Counted from the stretch's first letter, positions 9,526-20,591 are shown. The stretch: DNA of 64,000 nt from Erythrobasidium yunnanense (GCA_001600175.1 BCJC01000005.1:1654471-1718470), one strand, 5' to 3'. A program made the numbers and translations. Notes: a model not told the origin generated them from the sequence alone.

Positions 9526-11053
9526 ATGGCAGTCAATGGACAAGGAAGATCTAACCTAGCCGCCGTCCTTCATGGCGCAAAAGACTTGCGCCTTGTCCGT
9601 CATAATCTGATAACACTGCCTGGACTCCTGAAGCTGATGCTTCGTCTTAGACTGAGCGTACTATCGCTGCTCCTGGACCAGGCGAAGCTCAGATAGCCGT
9701 TAAAGCTACTGGTCTCTGCGGAAGCGACCTGCATTATTACGTCCAGTAGGTATCGCTTTGCATTGGTGCATACGAATCAAAATACTGAATGTATGCATTG
9801 TCAGCGGTCGCAATGGCGAATACATCCTTCGGGACCCTATGGCGCTTGGTAGGTCAGAAGTGTCAGATTAGTCTGACTTGAGCTGACTTTATTGTAGGAC
9901 ATGAGAGCGCAGGAGAGGTAGTAGCTGTAGGAGAAGGCGTCTCTGATATCAAAGTTGGCGACCGCGTCGCGGTGGAAGCCGGCGTCTACTGCAAGAACTG
10001 TCGATTCTGCAAGCAGGGACGATACAACCTGTGTCCGAAAAGTGCGTAACCTCTCACAGCTTCTGCTGAGTGACTCCGCTGACTTTGCATGACAGTGCGA
10101 TTCGCGTCCTCTGCTAAGGTGTATCCTCACGCCGATGGCACCCTTCAATCTTTCATCAACCACCCTGCTGCCTTCCTTCATCCTCTACCGGACTCCTGTA
10201 CTTACGAACAAGCATCCCTGGTTGAGCCGCTCTCCGTTGTTCTGCATGCGGCGAGAAGAGCACAGATTACAGCTGGTCACCGCGTACTAGTGCTCGGAGC
10301 AGGTGCTGTGGGCCTATTGGGTGAGCGTATAGAACTTTCTATATGTCGACGGATCTTGACATTCGGCGTTGGTTCGCAGGATGCAGCGTTGCCAACGCAT
10401 TTGGCGCGACGCAGAAAGTTGTGGTGGACATCAACCAGGACCGAGTTGACTTCGCCTCGAGAGAAGGTTTTGCAACGGATGGACACGTTCTTCCTATGGG
10501 CCCTAGGCCGAAAGACGCTGCAGAGTCCCTATCGAAAGCGAAAGAGACAGCCAACGAGATCCTCAGCAAGTTCACATCCGATTCAGATGGCTTCGACATC
10601 GTTCTGGAATGCACTGGCGTCGAGAGCTGTATGCAGGCAGCGATACATGTTGGTCATTTGGCGTTTGCATGTCCAGTTCATGGCTGACAATTCGCATTTA
10701 TAGTGCGCTCGCCCTGGTGGAAAGGTCGTCTTCATTGGCATGGGACAAGTCAGCGCCAATCTTCCAATCAGTGCAGCTGCTTTCCGCGAGGTGGATCTCC
10801 TTGGAGTGTTCCGCTACGCCAACACTTATCCAGAAGCGATCGCCTTGTTTGGTGCTGGCAAGCTACCAAATGCAGACAAGTGAGTACAGAGCGCATAACT
10901 ACAAGTACCCGTTGCTAATCCAACCGGTCGGTTTTCAGGCTGGTCACCACACGATTCAAGCTTTCCGAAGCCAATCTCGCTTTCGAATGTCTGCTGAAAG
11001 GGAAGGACGAGAAGGGTAACCTGATCATGAAGCTTATGGTGGGAGACTATTAG
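9526..11053 (+). CDS. Zinc-containing medium-chain dehydrogenase, sorbitol/L-idonate dehydrogenase-like
   Basis: MDR-family polyol or sugar-acid dehydrogenase, 378 aa from eight exons (9526-9594, 9651-9745, 9805-9848, 9898-10041, 10096-10320, 10380-10648, 10704-10879, 10939-11053). Seen: GLCGSDLHYY with the catalytic zinc Cys, ALGHESAGEVVAVG with the zinc His and Glu, and the structural-zinc Cys cluster CKNCRFCKQGRYNLC. The EPLSVVLHAARRA helix, the NAD motif VLGAGAVGLLG and ECTGVESCMQAAIH follow. All zinc ligands are present, so the enzyme looks active. Substrates in the family include sorbitol, xylitol, L-arabitol and L-idonate; the sequence alone does not choose among them. It lies at the end of the four-gene cluster and diverges from the KPR-like gene. 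Confidence 0.92.
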
Positions 11054-12791
11054 ATGTGGTCCGGTGGGATTCACTTCTCTTTCCGGGAGGCCTATCCTCC
11101 GAGGAGTACGCCATTGATCGCCATGGCATGGCATGGACATAGAGATGTTGTATTCGATAGAATTACTCCAAGTCTTGTACTCCTCATCGACGCCTGTCGT
11201 ATTCGTCTGCCCATTCCCCTGCAGTGATATTACACATCTTCGCAGAACGACGATATAGATGGTGACGACACCTTATCCTGCTTATCAGTAAGCACCGCGG
11301 TACTACTGTGCCGAGCTGTCTTTTCATGGGTCTTGCTTTTTGAACCTTTCGCAATCAGAAGAGCCTTTTCATTCCTTTTCATCTTTCCAATCACAGAGCC
11401 TTTCGGGAAGGCCTCAAACAAATGCTCCCTACCTTTTCATAGGCCAGCCGGATCTGCCTAGTCATCCTACCCACAGCAAGCTGCTGCTACTAAATGCAAG
11501 ATCCTGACTCGCTCTCTGACGTGGAAGAATGGGAAAACTTGGCTGTCGACCTGCCGGCCTTCCGCGTGGACATCTACCTAGCCTGTTCAAAACCCACTCT
11601 GCCAAGTTACGAGCTGTCGTCGTGGCTCACATCTGCGCTAGACGCTAGGAGGGCAGCGATTTCGACGCATCTGTAACGATGGTCCACATGTCTACATGTT
11701 CAGCGATCGCCTGTCCCATCCCTACGGTGCAGAACGTCAGTCAACAGCAATCGTCCTTGTGAGAAATATACTTTCATGTGCTATGCCTGCCTAGAACATC
11801 GTCTAAGTTACGGGATTTCATCAAGCATTTCGTGCCACAATTTGTGCACACCTGAAGAACGAATTCCTGCTTATCGTAGTCGGTCCTGACGGCCGACATA
11901 TCTGATAAGGTTTGAAAGCTCGGCCGAACCACATCCAGCAAATCTGAATCGTTCAAAAGCGCCACGGTAGTTCCGACACTAGGATGCATTGGCCTGTACG
12001 AATCAGTACAGCAGCCGTAGGAGTATTGACAGCGCTCAGTGCGCTCGAGCCTGCTCTCACAGCGTGTGGTCAACGTCAGAAGCTGTTCTGGCAGAGCACA
12101 GACCCTCTCAGGCTAAGGCAATGAAGTTTCGTTTCCAGGGATCTGCTTAGCTTGCCTCTTACTCTTCTTCGCTCTAACTGCTGCTGCTTGTTACTAGCCA
12201 ACTCGACATCTCTCAATTACAACCCATTCAAGAGGCTGCAATAGAAGATCGCCCACACAGATCTGCACGCAAATCACTGGAACATATTCGGCCAATCCCT
12301 CTACCGAGCACCCTTAAGGCACCCATAAGCGAATTAAGCATTTCAGCCAATATACCGTTTCCGCTTCTTGCAACAGGCGGCAGGCACAAGATTTAATCCA
12401 CGTGCCGACCATTATCTCTGCCGAACAAAAGAATCTTTTCAACTGGGTCGAAGCCAAGCTCCTCTGTACAAGTTACGGGATATGGCCAATCTCAGTGTTT
12501 CTGGTATGGTATTTCATTGCCTTTGAGACCTTTGACACCTGCTTTCGAGCGTGGGTGTGGGTCTCCGTGTTCCGACAGGCAGGTGTTGTCAACAAGCTCT
12601 GACCCTCATCTCTCTCTTCTCTCTTCTCTTCTCTTCGTCTTCCTCCTCACTTTCTACCCGCTGCGCGTACAGACCTTTCGTCAGAGGCAAACGTCACCAT
12701 TCCTAGCACTCCACGACGTACAAGCTCTCAGGAAACCATCAAGCCGCGTCTGATAAGAGCAAAGACACTTCCAACTACTCTCAAACCTCCA
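11054..12791. other. Long intergenic region upstream of the HMG-box gene
   Basis: About 1.7 kb without a convincing gene. A 60-codon ATG frame at 11494-11676 (starting MQDPDSLSDVEEW) and small antisense frames at 11230-11421 and 11774-12073 have no family features. The part nearest the HMG gene (about 12600-12720) is pyrimidine-rich, like a fungal core promoter. A long upstream region is common for developmentally regulated transcription factors. Confidence 0.4.
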
Positions 12792-14093
12792 ATGGCATTC
12801 TACACCTTCCTTGCGCTTCAGAACGTCGCAGCCGTCACGGCTTCCTACTCCTCTACTGCGCCTCCTTCTCCTTCAGAGACAGCTTGTATGGGCTACTTTG
12901 ACGGATGCGGCGATGACAATGAAGGCTACAGCCCATCTGCCAGCTCTGGCCATTCCAGCTTCTCGCCTGTCCAGTACGCAGAGCGCAGACCGGAATCAAA
13001 GAAGGACAAGATCCCAAGGCCGCCCAATGCTTGGATTCTATATCGCTCCAGCAAGCTGGCCGAGTTCAAGGAACACAATCCTCAGATGTACATCAAGCCT
13101 GGCGAGAAGCGCTCTCGAACGGATCGCGGGACGCGACCTACCCAAGCGAACATGTCCAAAGCAATTGCAGAGATGTGGGCTCAGGAACCTCCCTCGGTGA
13201 AAGAGCACTATCACAAGGAAGCCATGCTTCGCAGCGTGATGCACGCAGTTGACAATCCTGGTAAGTCAGCTAAGTTATCATGACTGGTTCACTGCTAATG
13301 TATACAGTAACAGGCTACCGCTTCAACCCAAACAAAGGCAGGAACAAGAGACCAGTCAAGAAGGAAAAGAGTCCCAAGTGCGAAGTCTCGCCCGCGCCGT
13401 CTACTGTTCAATTGCCTGCTGCAAACGAGCAAATGCAAGCCATCTCGATACCAGACTGGCAGGAGAATACCCAGGGCTACCAGACTGAGCCGATATCTCC
13501 CTACGTGACCCTCTCGCCTACTCATACAAGGCGGCCGTCGCTCGAAGCCAAGCTCTCCGAGATCTTCTCTGCTGGAGATGCCCTCAATGAAGCATTGGGC
13601 TACGGCTCGTCCTCTGCCTCTTCTAGTTCTTCTGCCAATTGGACGCCAGAGCTACTACCTTCTTTCCCAACTTCCGACATGAGTTCCTTTGCCAACATGG
13701 ATCTTTCCACTACTCCCTTCTCCGAGCACAGCGACAGCTTCAGTGGATCGTTCTCCGATTACACGCCTTGCACGACAGCAATGAGCGAGTCCTTCTCCTT
13801 CGCGGCGCCCGCGCCCTGCCTACCGCAGGCGCCAGTCTTTCCAGCATCACCCATGCTTGAGGGGCAGATGTCGAACCAGTACGCTATAGCCGGACCATCG
13901 TCAGCGAGCGTACCCGACTGGTGGTCATTACGGAGTGTTCGAGGTGAGCAGACGCGCTACTTTCGACAGTCTCTGAGTTCTTTGCTGATACATCCGCTCA
14001 ATTTTAGTCCGACTCGACGATGCTGAAGGGGTGCCTCTCGAGGAGCTTCTACGTTTGCTCGCTGGAGGCTCGGGCCAGAGCAACACGCAATGA
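12792..14093 (+). CDS. HMG-box transcription factor (MATA_HMG type)
   Basis: Sequence-specific HMG-box protein of the MATA/Ste11/Prf1-like group, 394 aa from three exons (12792-13260, 13314-13943, 14008-14093). The box spans about residues 73-161: it opens with RPPNAWILYRSSK, continues with MSKAIAEMWAQEPPSVKEHY and closes with NPGYRFNP. Relative to the usual box there are roughly 15 extra basic residues between helix 1 and helix 2 (MYIKPGEKRSRTDRG). The rest is Ser/Pro-rich and likely an activation region. The first intron has two possible acceptors 6 nt apart (13307 and 13313), which would add Val-Thr before GYRF. Such proteins control mating, pheromone response or stress in basidiomycetes, but no mating-type neighbours are visible, so a role at the MAT locus is not supported here. 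Confidence 0.88.
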
Positions 14094-14530
14094 GCCTGGC
14101 CAAGACATCATGCTGCATGAAGAAGACTCTGGCAGTCCAGACTGCAGTGTGTGAAATCATCAAAAGTATATAGTCGTAGATCGTAGTCATCAGTCAATTG
14201 GCTACGTAGCCCGTAGATAGTGTTAGATAGGCAGTGTTTGTCGTTGAGTTAGACATTAGAAGTGGAGAGTATGTGTATTCTCGCCATCACTGTATCGTTA
14301 GCTGGCGAAGACCACAAAGAATCGAATGCAGCGAGCAGATCGTTTCCAAAGACACTCATTTAAGCTCAGGCCTGATTTGAAACTGATTGGCAGAAGCATA
14401 GTGAGGGGTTCATTTGTCAGGAGATATCTTGATGTTCAGACAGAGAAGTTTGTCAGTCTGGTCGCTCCTGCTCTTGCCTGCCTTTGCTCTATCGCGTCAA
14501 TCTCGAAAGCCATCAAAACGCGGAAGCAGC
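14094..14530. other. Intergenic, HMG gene 3' side and Got1 promoter
   Basis: Both flanking genes are on the plus strand. I see no further gene. An open frame starting at 14326 runs into the Got1 gene in the wrong phase and is a shadow. Confidence 0.4.
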
Positions 14531-15256
14531 ATGTGGTTGACGGATGCGCAGAAGTGTGTCTTCATCATGAATGCAGCTCGCGAAGAAAGCTAGCTCATTG
14601 TTTGGATATCTGTCCACAGAATTGGAGTCGGCGTAACCTCATTTGGCCTGGTCTTTCTGCTGCTGGGCGTCGTGACCTTCTTCGATGCTGCTCTTCTGGC
14701 GTTAGGCGATGTACGATGAACTTTAGCAGTCGTTTCGGTCTCTGGCTAACCAGGACGGCTCGTCTGGGACAGATCCTGTTCCTTGCAGGCATAACTCTGG
14801 TCATTGGACCGCGCAAAGTGAGCAGACGTTTGTCGCACTATGTATCATACGGTGCGCTGACCTCGCTTGCCAGACCGTCGCGTTCTTTGCTCGTCGAAAC
14901 AAGCTACGTGGGACAGCATGTTTCATGGGCGGCATTGCCCTCGTCTTCCTACGCTATCCCTTCTGGGGTATGCTAATAGAGGCATTTGGCTTCCTCAACC
15001 TCTTCGGGTCCGTCATCGCCGTCTACCTCATCAACAACGCTGGCTTAACGCTCTTGTCCCTTGCTCAGTGACTTCTTCCCGGTCGTAATCACCTTTATGC
15101 GCCAATTACCAGTCATAGGCAATATACTTTCGCTACCTGGTATACGTCAAGTAAGCTAGCTAGGCGGTCTGAAGCTGTATCGAATATCAGGGCTGATTTG
15201 CAGCTCAGATAACGGATCGCATAGCAGGCGTTGGCGCGCGTAGGTCGCCTGTGTAG
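14531..15256 (+). CDS. GOT1: Got1/Sft2-type vesicle transport protein
   Basis: Small tetraspanning Golgi membrane protein needed for ER-Golgi and Golgi vesicle fusion. Six small exons (14531-14553, 14620-14710, 14773-14817, 14874-15007, 15069-15150, 15209-15256) sum to 140 aa. It begins MWLTDAQKIGVG, the usual Got1 start. Four hydrophobic segments follow: FGLVFLLLGVVTFFDAALLA, ILFLAGITLVIGP, GTACFMGGIALVFLRYPFWG and the FFPVVITFMRQLP region. The end is NILSLPGIRQ then ITDRIAGVGARRSPV. The last exon was chosen because its acceptor (CTCAG before ATAACG) gives a family-like C-terminus; reading through without it would stop two codons later. No single frame covers the protein, so simple ORF calling misses it. 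Confidence 0.9.
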
Positions 15257-15529
15257 TAACGTAGCCTGTCGCTTCACGAACCCCTCAACGACGTACTAGG
15301 TCATGGCCCTGATGTACTATACAAGCAAGCTTCAATAGCTGGACATAGACTGAGCACGCAAGCTTTAGGGGCCGGTAGTGCATGTAGTGCAATCAAGTAG
15401 ATGCGATAAAGGGAGCACATCTTTGCCCTTGTTCAAGGCAAACTTGCAACTCAATATGGACACGCGACTTGTCAACTTGCCTATACCTCGCTGTGCTTCC
15501 GAGCTCGCGGAGAGACACACAATCGTAGC
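15257..15529. other. Short intergenic region, SMYD promoter
   Basis: 273 bp between the Got1 stop and the SET/MYND gene. No distinct element seen. Confidence 0.4.
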
Positions 15530-17556
15530 ATGTCCTCTTCAAAGAGCTTTGCTGAGCTCAAGCAAGCACGGTCGAGAAACAGCCAATCTACGCAAAATGG
15601 TCAAAATGGCCAAAATCATGCAGAGACCGCTGCCTCCTCCTCATCCCTCAAGTATGCTGCCATAGAGAACAATGCATCTATCGAAATGAGAAACAACGCG
15701 AAACGTGGCCGAGGACTGTTTGCGACCAAGAAGATTGCGCGCGGAACCATCGTGCTGAAACTGCAGCCTCATCTGGCTATACTGGACAAGCGCTCTGTAG
15801 GCCATCTTTGCTCAAGCTGTATGATGGAGAAGCCGGATCCTACTCCGCTGCGCCGCTGTTCAGGCTGCAAAGCCATCTACTATTGCAACGAGGTGCGTTT
15901 GTCAGGACTCTCGCACTGGCTCGACAATGCTGACTCCATGCGATATAGACATGCCAACGAGCAGACTGGACGCTAAAGAAGCACAAGCTGGAATGTGCCA
16001 AGCTGCGAGACTGGGCAAAGATGTGCAAAGCTGCTGGTAGACCAGAGCACGAGCATGTTCCCGATACTCCAGTACGCGCATTGGGAAGATTGATACTCCT
16101 GAAGGATAAAGAAGATGCTCAGGTCGGTAGCTTCGATTCCACGCCTCTTCCCGGAAAGCTGCTGATCAATGTATGCAGTGGTGGTCCGAAGTAATGGCCA
16201 TGGCAGATAGTCCTCGCCGTCTTCCTGAAGAGGATCAAGAACAACTCGGTGCTCTGGCTCTGACCGTCACCCAATACCTCGGCGGTCCAGACGTTCTACA
16301 AGGCATATTTCCTGAATTCGCAGACGGAAAGAAGATGACACGAGTCTTGCTCTCGCTCATGGACAAGTTTGGCATCAACTCTTTCTCGCTTACAGCGCCT
16401 GATCTTAGTAACATCGGAGTGGCTATCTGCCCTACCGTGGCTCTCATCAACCACGACTGCTCTCCCAATTGTGCTGTGGTGTTTCCAGACGGACCATCAA
16501 AGGACATGCATGTCATCCTCTTCAAGGAGGTCGAGTCAGGTGAAGAAGTAAGTCAAGCCAACACCTGCACAGCCAGTCTGACTGGGATTACTCTCAGATT
16601 ATATCATCCTATATAGACTTGACACTACCAGTGCAGTACAGGCAAGAGGATCTACTGAAGCAATATCGCTTCGAGTGCGACTGCTCCACCTGTCTACTGG
16701 AACGCGACAGCGACGATCACAGCAACTACAACAGCGGAAGCGAAAGCAAAATTGTCAGCAAGAGGCAAGCACTGTGTTGCCGCGCCACACCCAAATGTAC
16801 CGGCTTGCTGCCTCTGTCTTCAATGTACGAGGGCAGTACCAGGAGGCGCATGAAGTACAGAACATCTTTCGGCGATCGCCCTGATATCGAGGAGATGGTA
16901 TGTTCTGTCTGTCAGAAGACCACAACAATCAATCTCGGAGAACACGCCGCACCCAAAGACTACGGTCTAACCTGGGCTCTCATGGAGTCGACGAAGCAGC
17001 TGCTTCAGCCCAATCCCGAAGCCTTCGCTCGTCAGCGTAAGTGCCTCTGATAAACGGTTATCCCGCGGGCATGTTCTGACATCGCCTCATAGCTCAAGAC
17101 GAACAGTTCAAGTTTCAGATACTACTTGCACAATTGGCACACACGCAAAAGATGGCCAATTCGTCTTATCCCTTGCTAGCAATCAACAGATTGGCGGTGG
17201 ATCGGTCACTCTCGCCCGCTGTTAAACTGTACGATCTAGATGGCAAACGCTATGCGCGAGCTCGCCTCCTCGCAGGCGAAGTACTGCTAGGCCTCCAAGC
17301 TCTGCTGCCGGAGGGGCATCCAGTGCGGGCTGTACAGCTTGCTGTTGCCGGGCGGCTACTGTGCATTGGCCCTAATGGCGAAGAGATACAAGACGACGGA
17401 CATCTGGTTCTTGCGCTTCAAGGGCAGAAGCTGGCACTTAAGGAAGCCGAGATAGCATTTGCGAAGAAGGGAATCCTCGTAGAAAAGCTGAGGCAAGATG
17501 TCATTACGATGGAGAAAGATCTAGAGATGCGAAGAAGAATGCGCCCAATGCAGTAG
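15530..17556 (+). CDS. SET and MYND domain protein (SMYD-type lysine methyltransferase)
   Basis: Probable protein lysine methyltransferase of the SMYD group, 602 aa from five exons (15530-15892, 15949-16122, 16179-16547, 16598-17036, 17093-17556). Order of parts: low-complexity N-terminus (to about residue 45), SET-N with RGRGLFATKKIARG (AdoMet loop), and a MYND zinc finger starting CSSCMMEKPDP, running through RRCSGCKAIYYC and ending near HKLEC. Then come SET-I, the SET-C core NHDCSPNC with GEEIISSYID (AdoMet and active-site Tyr region), the post-SET cluster ECDCSTC, and a helical C-terminal domain. All zinc and AdoMet motifs are present, so it should be active. Histone or cytosolic substrates cannot be told from sequence. 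Confidence 0.9.
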
Positions 17557-17631
17557 ATTAGAAACTTATGCGGGTTTTCGATACCAGCATGGTGACTTGA
17601 CTTCCGGATCACATCGAGTACTCGTCAATCA

Positions 17632-18936
17632 TCAATTGGCTCCAGCGTCCTCGTCATCCGTCAACTCCTCCCACTCTTCCACACCGCTGTTAGGCTGTCT
17701 TTCCCATGTCCAGCCATCGCTATAAGGTGGGTTTCGGATCGGAAGCAGGACCATCCACCAAGGACAGTTGAAAAAGCGAGAAAGGTTCTTCTGAGCACCT
17801 TGGTCGTATGGATTGATGAAGGTACGCTTTTTGTGCTTAGCGAGCTTGCGATAATAGGCTGTCGATGCGAGCTACTTAAATACCGTGCTTGTTGAGCGGT
17901 ATAAGTGGACCTTACCGTTGTCGTTAGCTTCTACTGTGCTTTCGCCCTTCGAGATCAGCCATAGCTGCCAGAGAGACATCACTCCGAGCGCAAATGCCAT
18001 CGCGACACTTAGAATCCATAGCAGCATAGACAAAGCGCGAGGGCTCCAGTGTGGCCACTGTAGAATTGTCTTAGCCCATGCAGACAGGATAGTGGGCCAC
18101 CTACGTCTGACCGGAAGTTGAGCGATTCGAGCATAGTCTTGAAGCCAAGTATGCTGACTGAAGTGCAACCCAAGGAAAGATAGACCATGAAGAGGAAAAA
18201 GTAGCGCTCATTGTGTAGGCCGACGCATCCATTGATCCCTGCTATACGGGTCAGCGATGCCATGCTACCCTGTTTCGGCTTGCATACAAGGACAACTGGA
18301 TGAGAACTTGGTCAGAACGGCCGTTCGCGTGAGCACAGGCAACGCACTCACTGGTGATCAAATTTGAGCCAGCACGTCTTGCATACGCTGCAGTGATGCG
18401 TACGTTCTGGCTTTGGAGCTTGTACCCAGTCTTCTCCTCGCCGGACTGGAGGGCACTTCCTACAGCTGCGACTAATAGCAGAAGCTGCTCTATCGCTGCG
18501 TCGGGTGACGTCGGTTTGATGAGCCGGTATGCGACGCTTGCTTGGCCAGCTGAAGAAAGGTCTTGTTCGGACAACGCCAGGTCGATCGTGCGGACTTCCA
18601 GGCAGGATGGTCACCGCCCAATAATAGTGTAGAGAGAAGGAAAGGACCACATATATGCTCCAGAGAGTTCCGACCATAGTGGTAAACCAGCCAACTCCAG
18701 GCGCCCAGAAAATACGAGGGTAGTAGACATCATCTACAACCAAGCGCGTCAGTACGCGGACATAGCTGTAGAACTGTCTTGTTTGATGGGAACCGACAGA
18801 ACGTGAAGACACAGGTCGCGAGGAGTACGGTGCAGAGCGTAACGAACAGAGGTCCAGCGCGACCTGTCAAAGTGTCGAAGAAGTGTTCAAAGCGATGGAA
18901 GCACGAGAAGACGCTCCTCGAGATCCGTTCAAGCAT
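17632..18936 (-). CDS. DHHC palmitoyltransferase (PFA3/PFA4-like)
   Basis: Protein S-acyltransferase, 343 aa from six exons (18936-18798, 18733-18352, 18295-18288, 18238-18105, 18057-17916, 17858-17632). Seen: a first membrane helix (LFVTLCTVLLATCVFTF), a second pair around GWFTTMVGTLWSIYVVLSF, then the Cys-rich domain from CRKCPPVR through KPERTHHCSVCKTCWLKF to DHHCPWINGCVGLHNERYF. Helices 3 and 4 follow, then a TVEAND motif and the PaCCT motif NPYDQGAQKNLSRFFN. The DHHCPW motif is assembled across an 8-nt micro-exon that holds the catalytic Cys codon (18292-18294) and the Pro. Both flanking introns (56 and 49 bp) have normal ends. ATG 18936 is the only in-frame start below an upstream stop. 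The exon between helices 2 and the Cys-rich domain includes a basic linker that could hide another intron. Confidence 0.9.
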
Positions 18937-19242
18937 CAACGAGAACGCATCCAGGCGAAGGCGAAGCGCGACAATTCGATATCAGGTCAAGCAGCATCAT
19001 TGCAACTGCTCTACACGATGCTCTTCTAGTGCGCGGATACAACCTCTACCTAGAACAACCAAAGCTGCGCTGTTTCTACCAAATGCACTTCGCTGGTCCT
19101 GATCTGCGTCACGCTCTTCTTTCTCTTGATTTCTGGACAAATCCAGCTTGAGCTCTTACGACTTCTCAGAGAGCCCTCATGATAGTCTACGTGCTGAGGC
19201 ACTGCTCACGCTCGCGCCAGGTCAGACGATCCTCGCGCGTAG
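18937..19242. promoter_or_regulatory. Divergent promoter region, DHHC and F-box-like genes
   Basis: 306 bp between divergent start codons. No recognised motif. Confidence 0.4.
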
Positions 19243-20427
19243 ATGAAGCTATCGCTGACCAAAATAGAATCTAGATGTCCTGACTTCCTCCAAGAGCGCT
19301 CGCTAGTAATGCAAATACAACTACACTGGGATATCATTCGTCTTGTGCTGGCCCAGCTCTATGCTGGTTCACGATATGGGCCTTCTGAAGATCGGCTTCT
19401 CTGCACATCGGCACTTCTCAATTGCTGCCTGGTAAACAAGAGCTTCTGTGCAGAGGCTCAAAGTCTGCTCTTCAAAGATGTAGACCTCTCCTACTTCTGG
19501 AAGTACAAGGATCCGCTCTTCTGGGCCTACCAGTCTTCTCGTCGATCGCATCTACTATCGCTAGTCAGAACGCTACATATCCCCTGCGTAGCTATGCAGG
19601 ATATGGTTTCGTCTTTGATAAGGCTGTGCAGCAACCTGCACCGAGTAGAATTGCAGGTTGCAAACGCAGAGAAGGAGGACTGCCTTACTGAATGCATACA
19701 GGGCGCATTAGTCCAGGCTACATCCCTAAAAGAAGTCGTACTTCTAGAACCTAGCTCCATACGGTCGCTCGCGATCGTCTACAACCTCCCGTACAGACTT
19801 CAAAAACTGCAGATCGTGGGCCTCTTCGGGTACAAAATGAAGCTGTGGGAGAGCCCGGATGATTATATCGATGTAGCGGAGGTGGTATTGGAGAGGTCTA
19901 GAATATTGGACTGGGACGTCCACTTCTTCTTCCGCTTGATGGAGCACGAATCAGCTTCTGGACCTCCGACCATCTTCCGCTTGCTGAGCACGATCTGCGA
20001 TATCGACTGGATACCAGATGGCACCACGAACACTCTATCGCAGATCGAGTTCAGAGATGCCCAGCAGCTGCTCAAGCTGGATCACCTTGCGAAATTTCTC
20101 AACACCTCCCGCTTGGGCCTCAGCTTCAAGCACAACTTTGTCTCTCTCACCCTGCCTCTGGTGCAAATCACGCATCTAGACATCCTCGCATGCGGTAAAG
20201 ACATGGCAAAGACACTTAAAGATTGGTTAGATCGAGGGCTATTCGCAAAGCTGGAAGTGATCCGCTTTGACAGAACTGCTTTCGCAATTACTCGGGGGAC
20301 AGTAAGACTGGACACAGCTTTGGTCGAGCGCCTCGACATCGCTATACGCGCGAGGCAGTTAATTTGTACTCCTCTGTATCCTCTCCAAATGTACGAGTAT
20401 GCGTCGAACATACGCCAAATCAAGTAA
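19243..20427 (+). CDS. F-box-like protein
   Basis: Intronless frame of 394 aa, unusual in this intron-rich window. The N-terminus has the pattern of an F-box: LHWDIIRLVLAQLY, then LLNCCLVNKSFCAEAQSLLFKDVDLSYF at about residues 27-88, in which the second half (cells changing state, going out, 'CLVNKSF' and 'LLFKDV') is typical. The rest holds degenerate leucine-rich stretches (LVRTLHIPC, LHRVELQV, LKEVVLLEP) like many fungal F-box proteins that recruit substrates to SCF ubiquitin ligases. An alternative start at Met 23 (19309) would begin just before the F-box. The target is unknown. Confidence 0.7.
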   Translation: MKLSLTKIESRCPDFLQERSLVMQIQLHWDIIRLVLAQLYAGSRYGPSEDRLLCTSALLNCCLVNKSFCAEAQSLLFKDVDLSYFWKYKDPLFWAYQSSRRSHLLSLVRTLHIPCVAMQDMVSSLIRLCSNLHRVELQVANAEKEDCLTECIQGALVQATSLKEVVLLEPSSIRSLAIVYNLPYRLQKLQIVGLFGYKMKLWESPDDYIDVAEVVLERSRILDWDVHFFFRLMEHESASGPPTIFRLLSTICDIDWIPDGTTNTLSQIEFRDAQQLLKLDHLAKFLNTSRLGLSFKHNFVSLTLPLVQITHLDILACGKDMAKTLKDWLDRGLFAKLEVIRFDRTAFAITRGTVRLDTALVERLDIAIRARQLICTPLYPLQMYEYASNIRQIK

Positions 20428-20591
20428 ATCATTGTAGCTCTAGACATATTCATCTATATTGCATGTTCTATAGTCTGTCGCAGTGTAGCACAGTACGGAT
20501 TGCTGTATGGCTTATGAATGATAGGGTCTTACGCTGCTTCTAAGCTTCATCTGGAACATGAACGTTCTTTTTTGCGTCTTGCATATGCATG

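Noticed and set aside
11494-11676. Small ORF beginning MQDPDSLSDVEEW
   Set aside because: It has a good ATG and acidic, coding-like composition, but no family, no splice partner and only 60 codons. It could be an upstream ORF; not enough to call.
11774-12073. 99-codon minus-strand frame with a CTNCGT motif
   Set aside because: A single Cys pair is not a zinc finger, and there is no start context or conserved block.
12792-14093. HMG-box gene as evidence of a mating-type locus
   Set aside because: No pheromone, receptor or homeodomain genes are nearby; HMG factors occur at many loci.
14326-14976. 216-codon plus-strand frame
   Set aside because: Reads through the introns and exons of GOT1 in the wrong phase; the spliced GOT1 protein explains the region.
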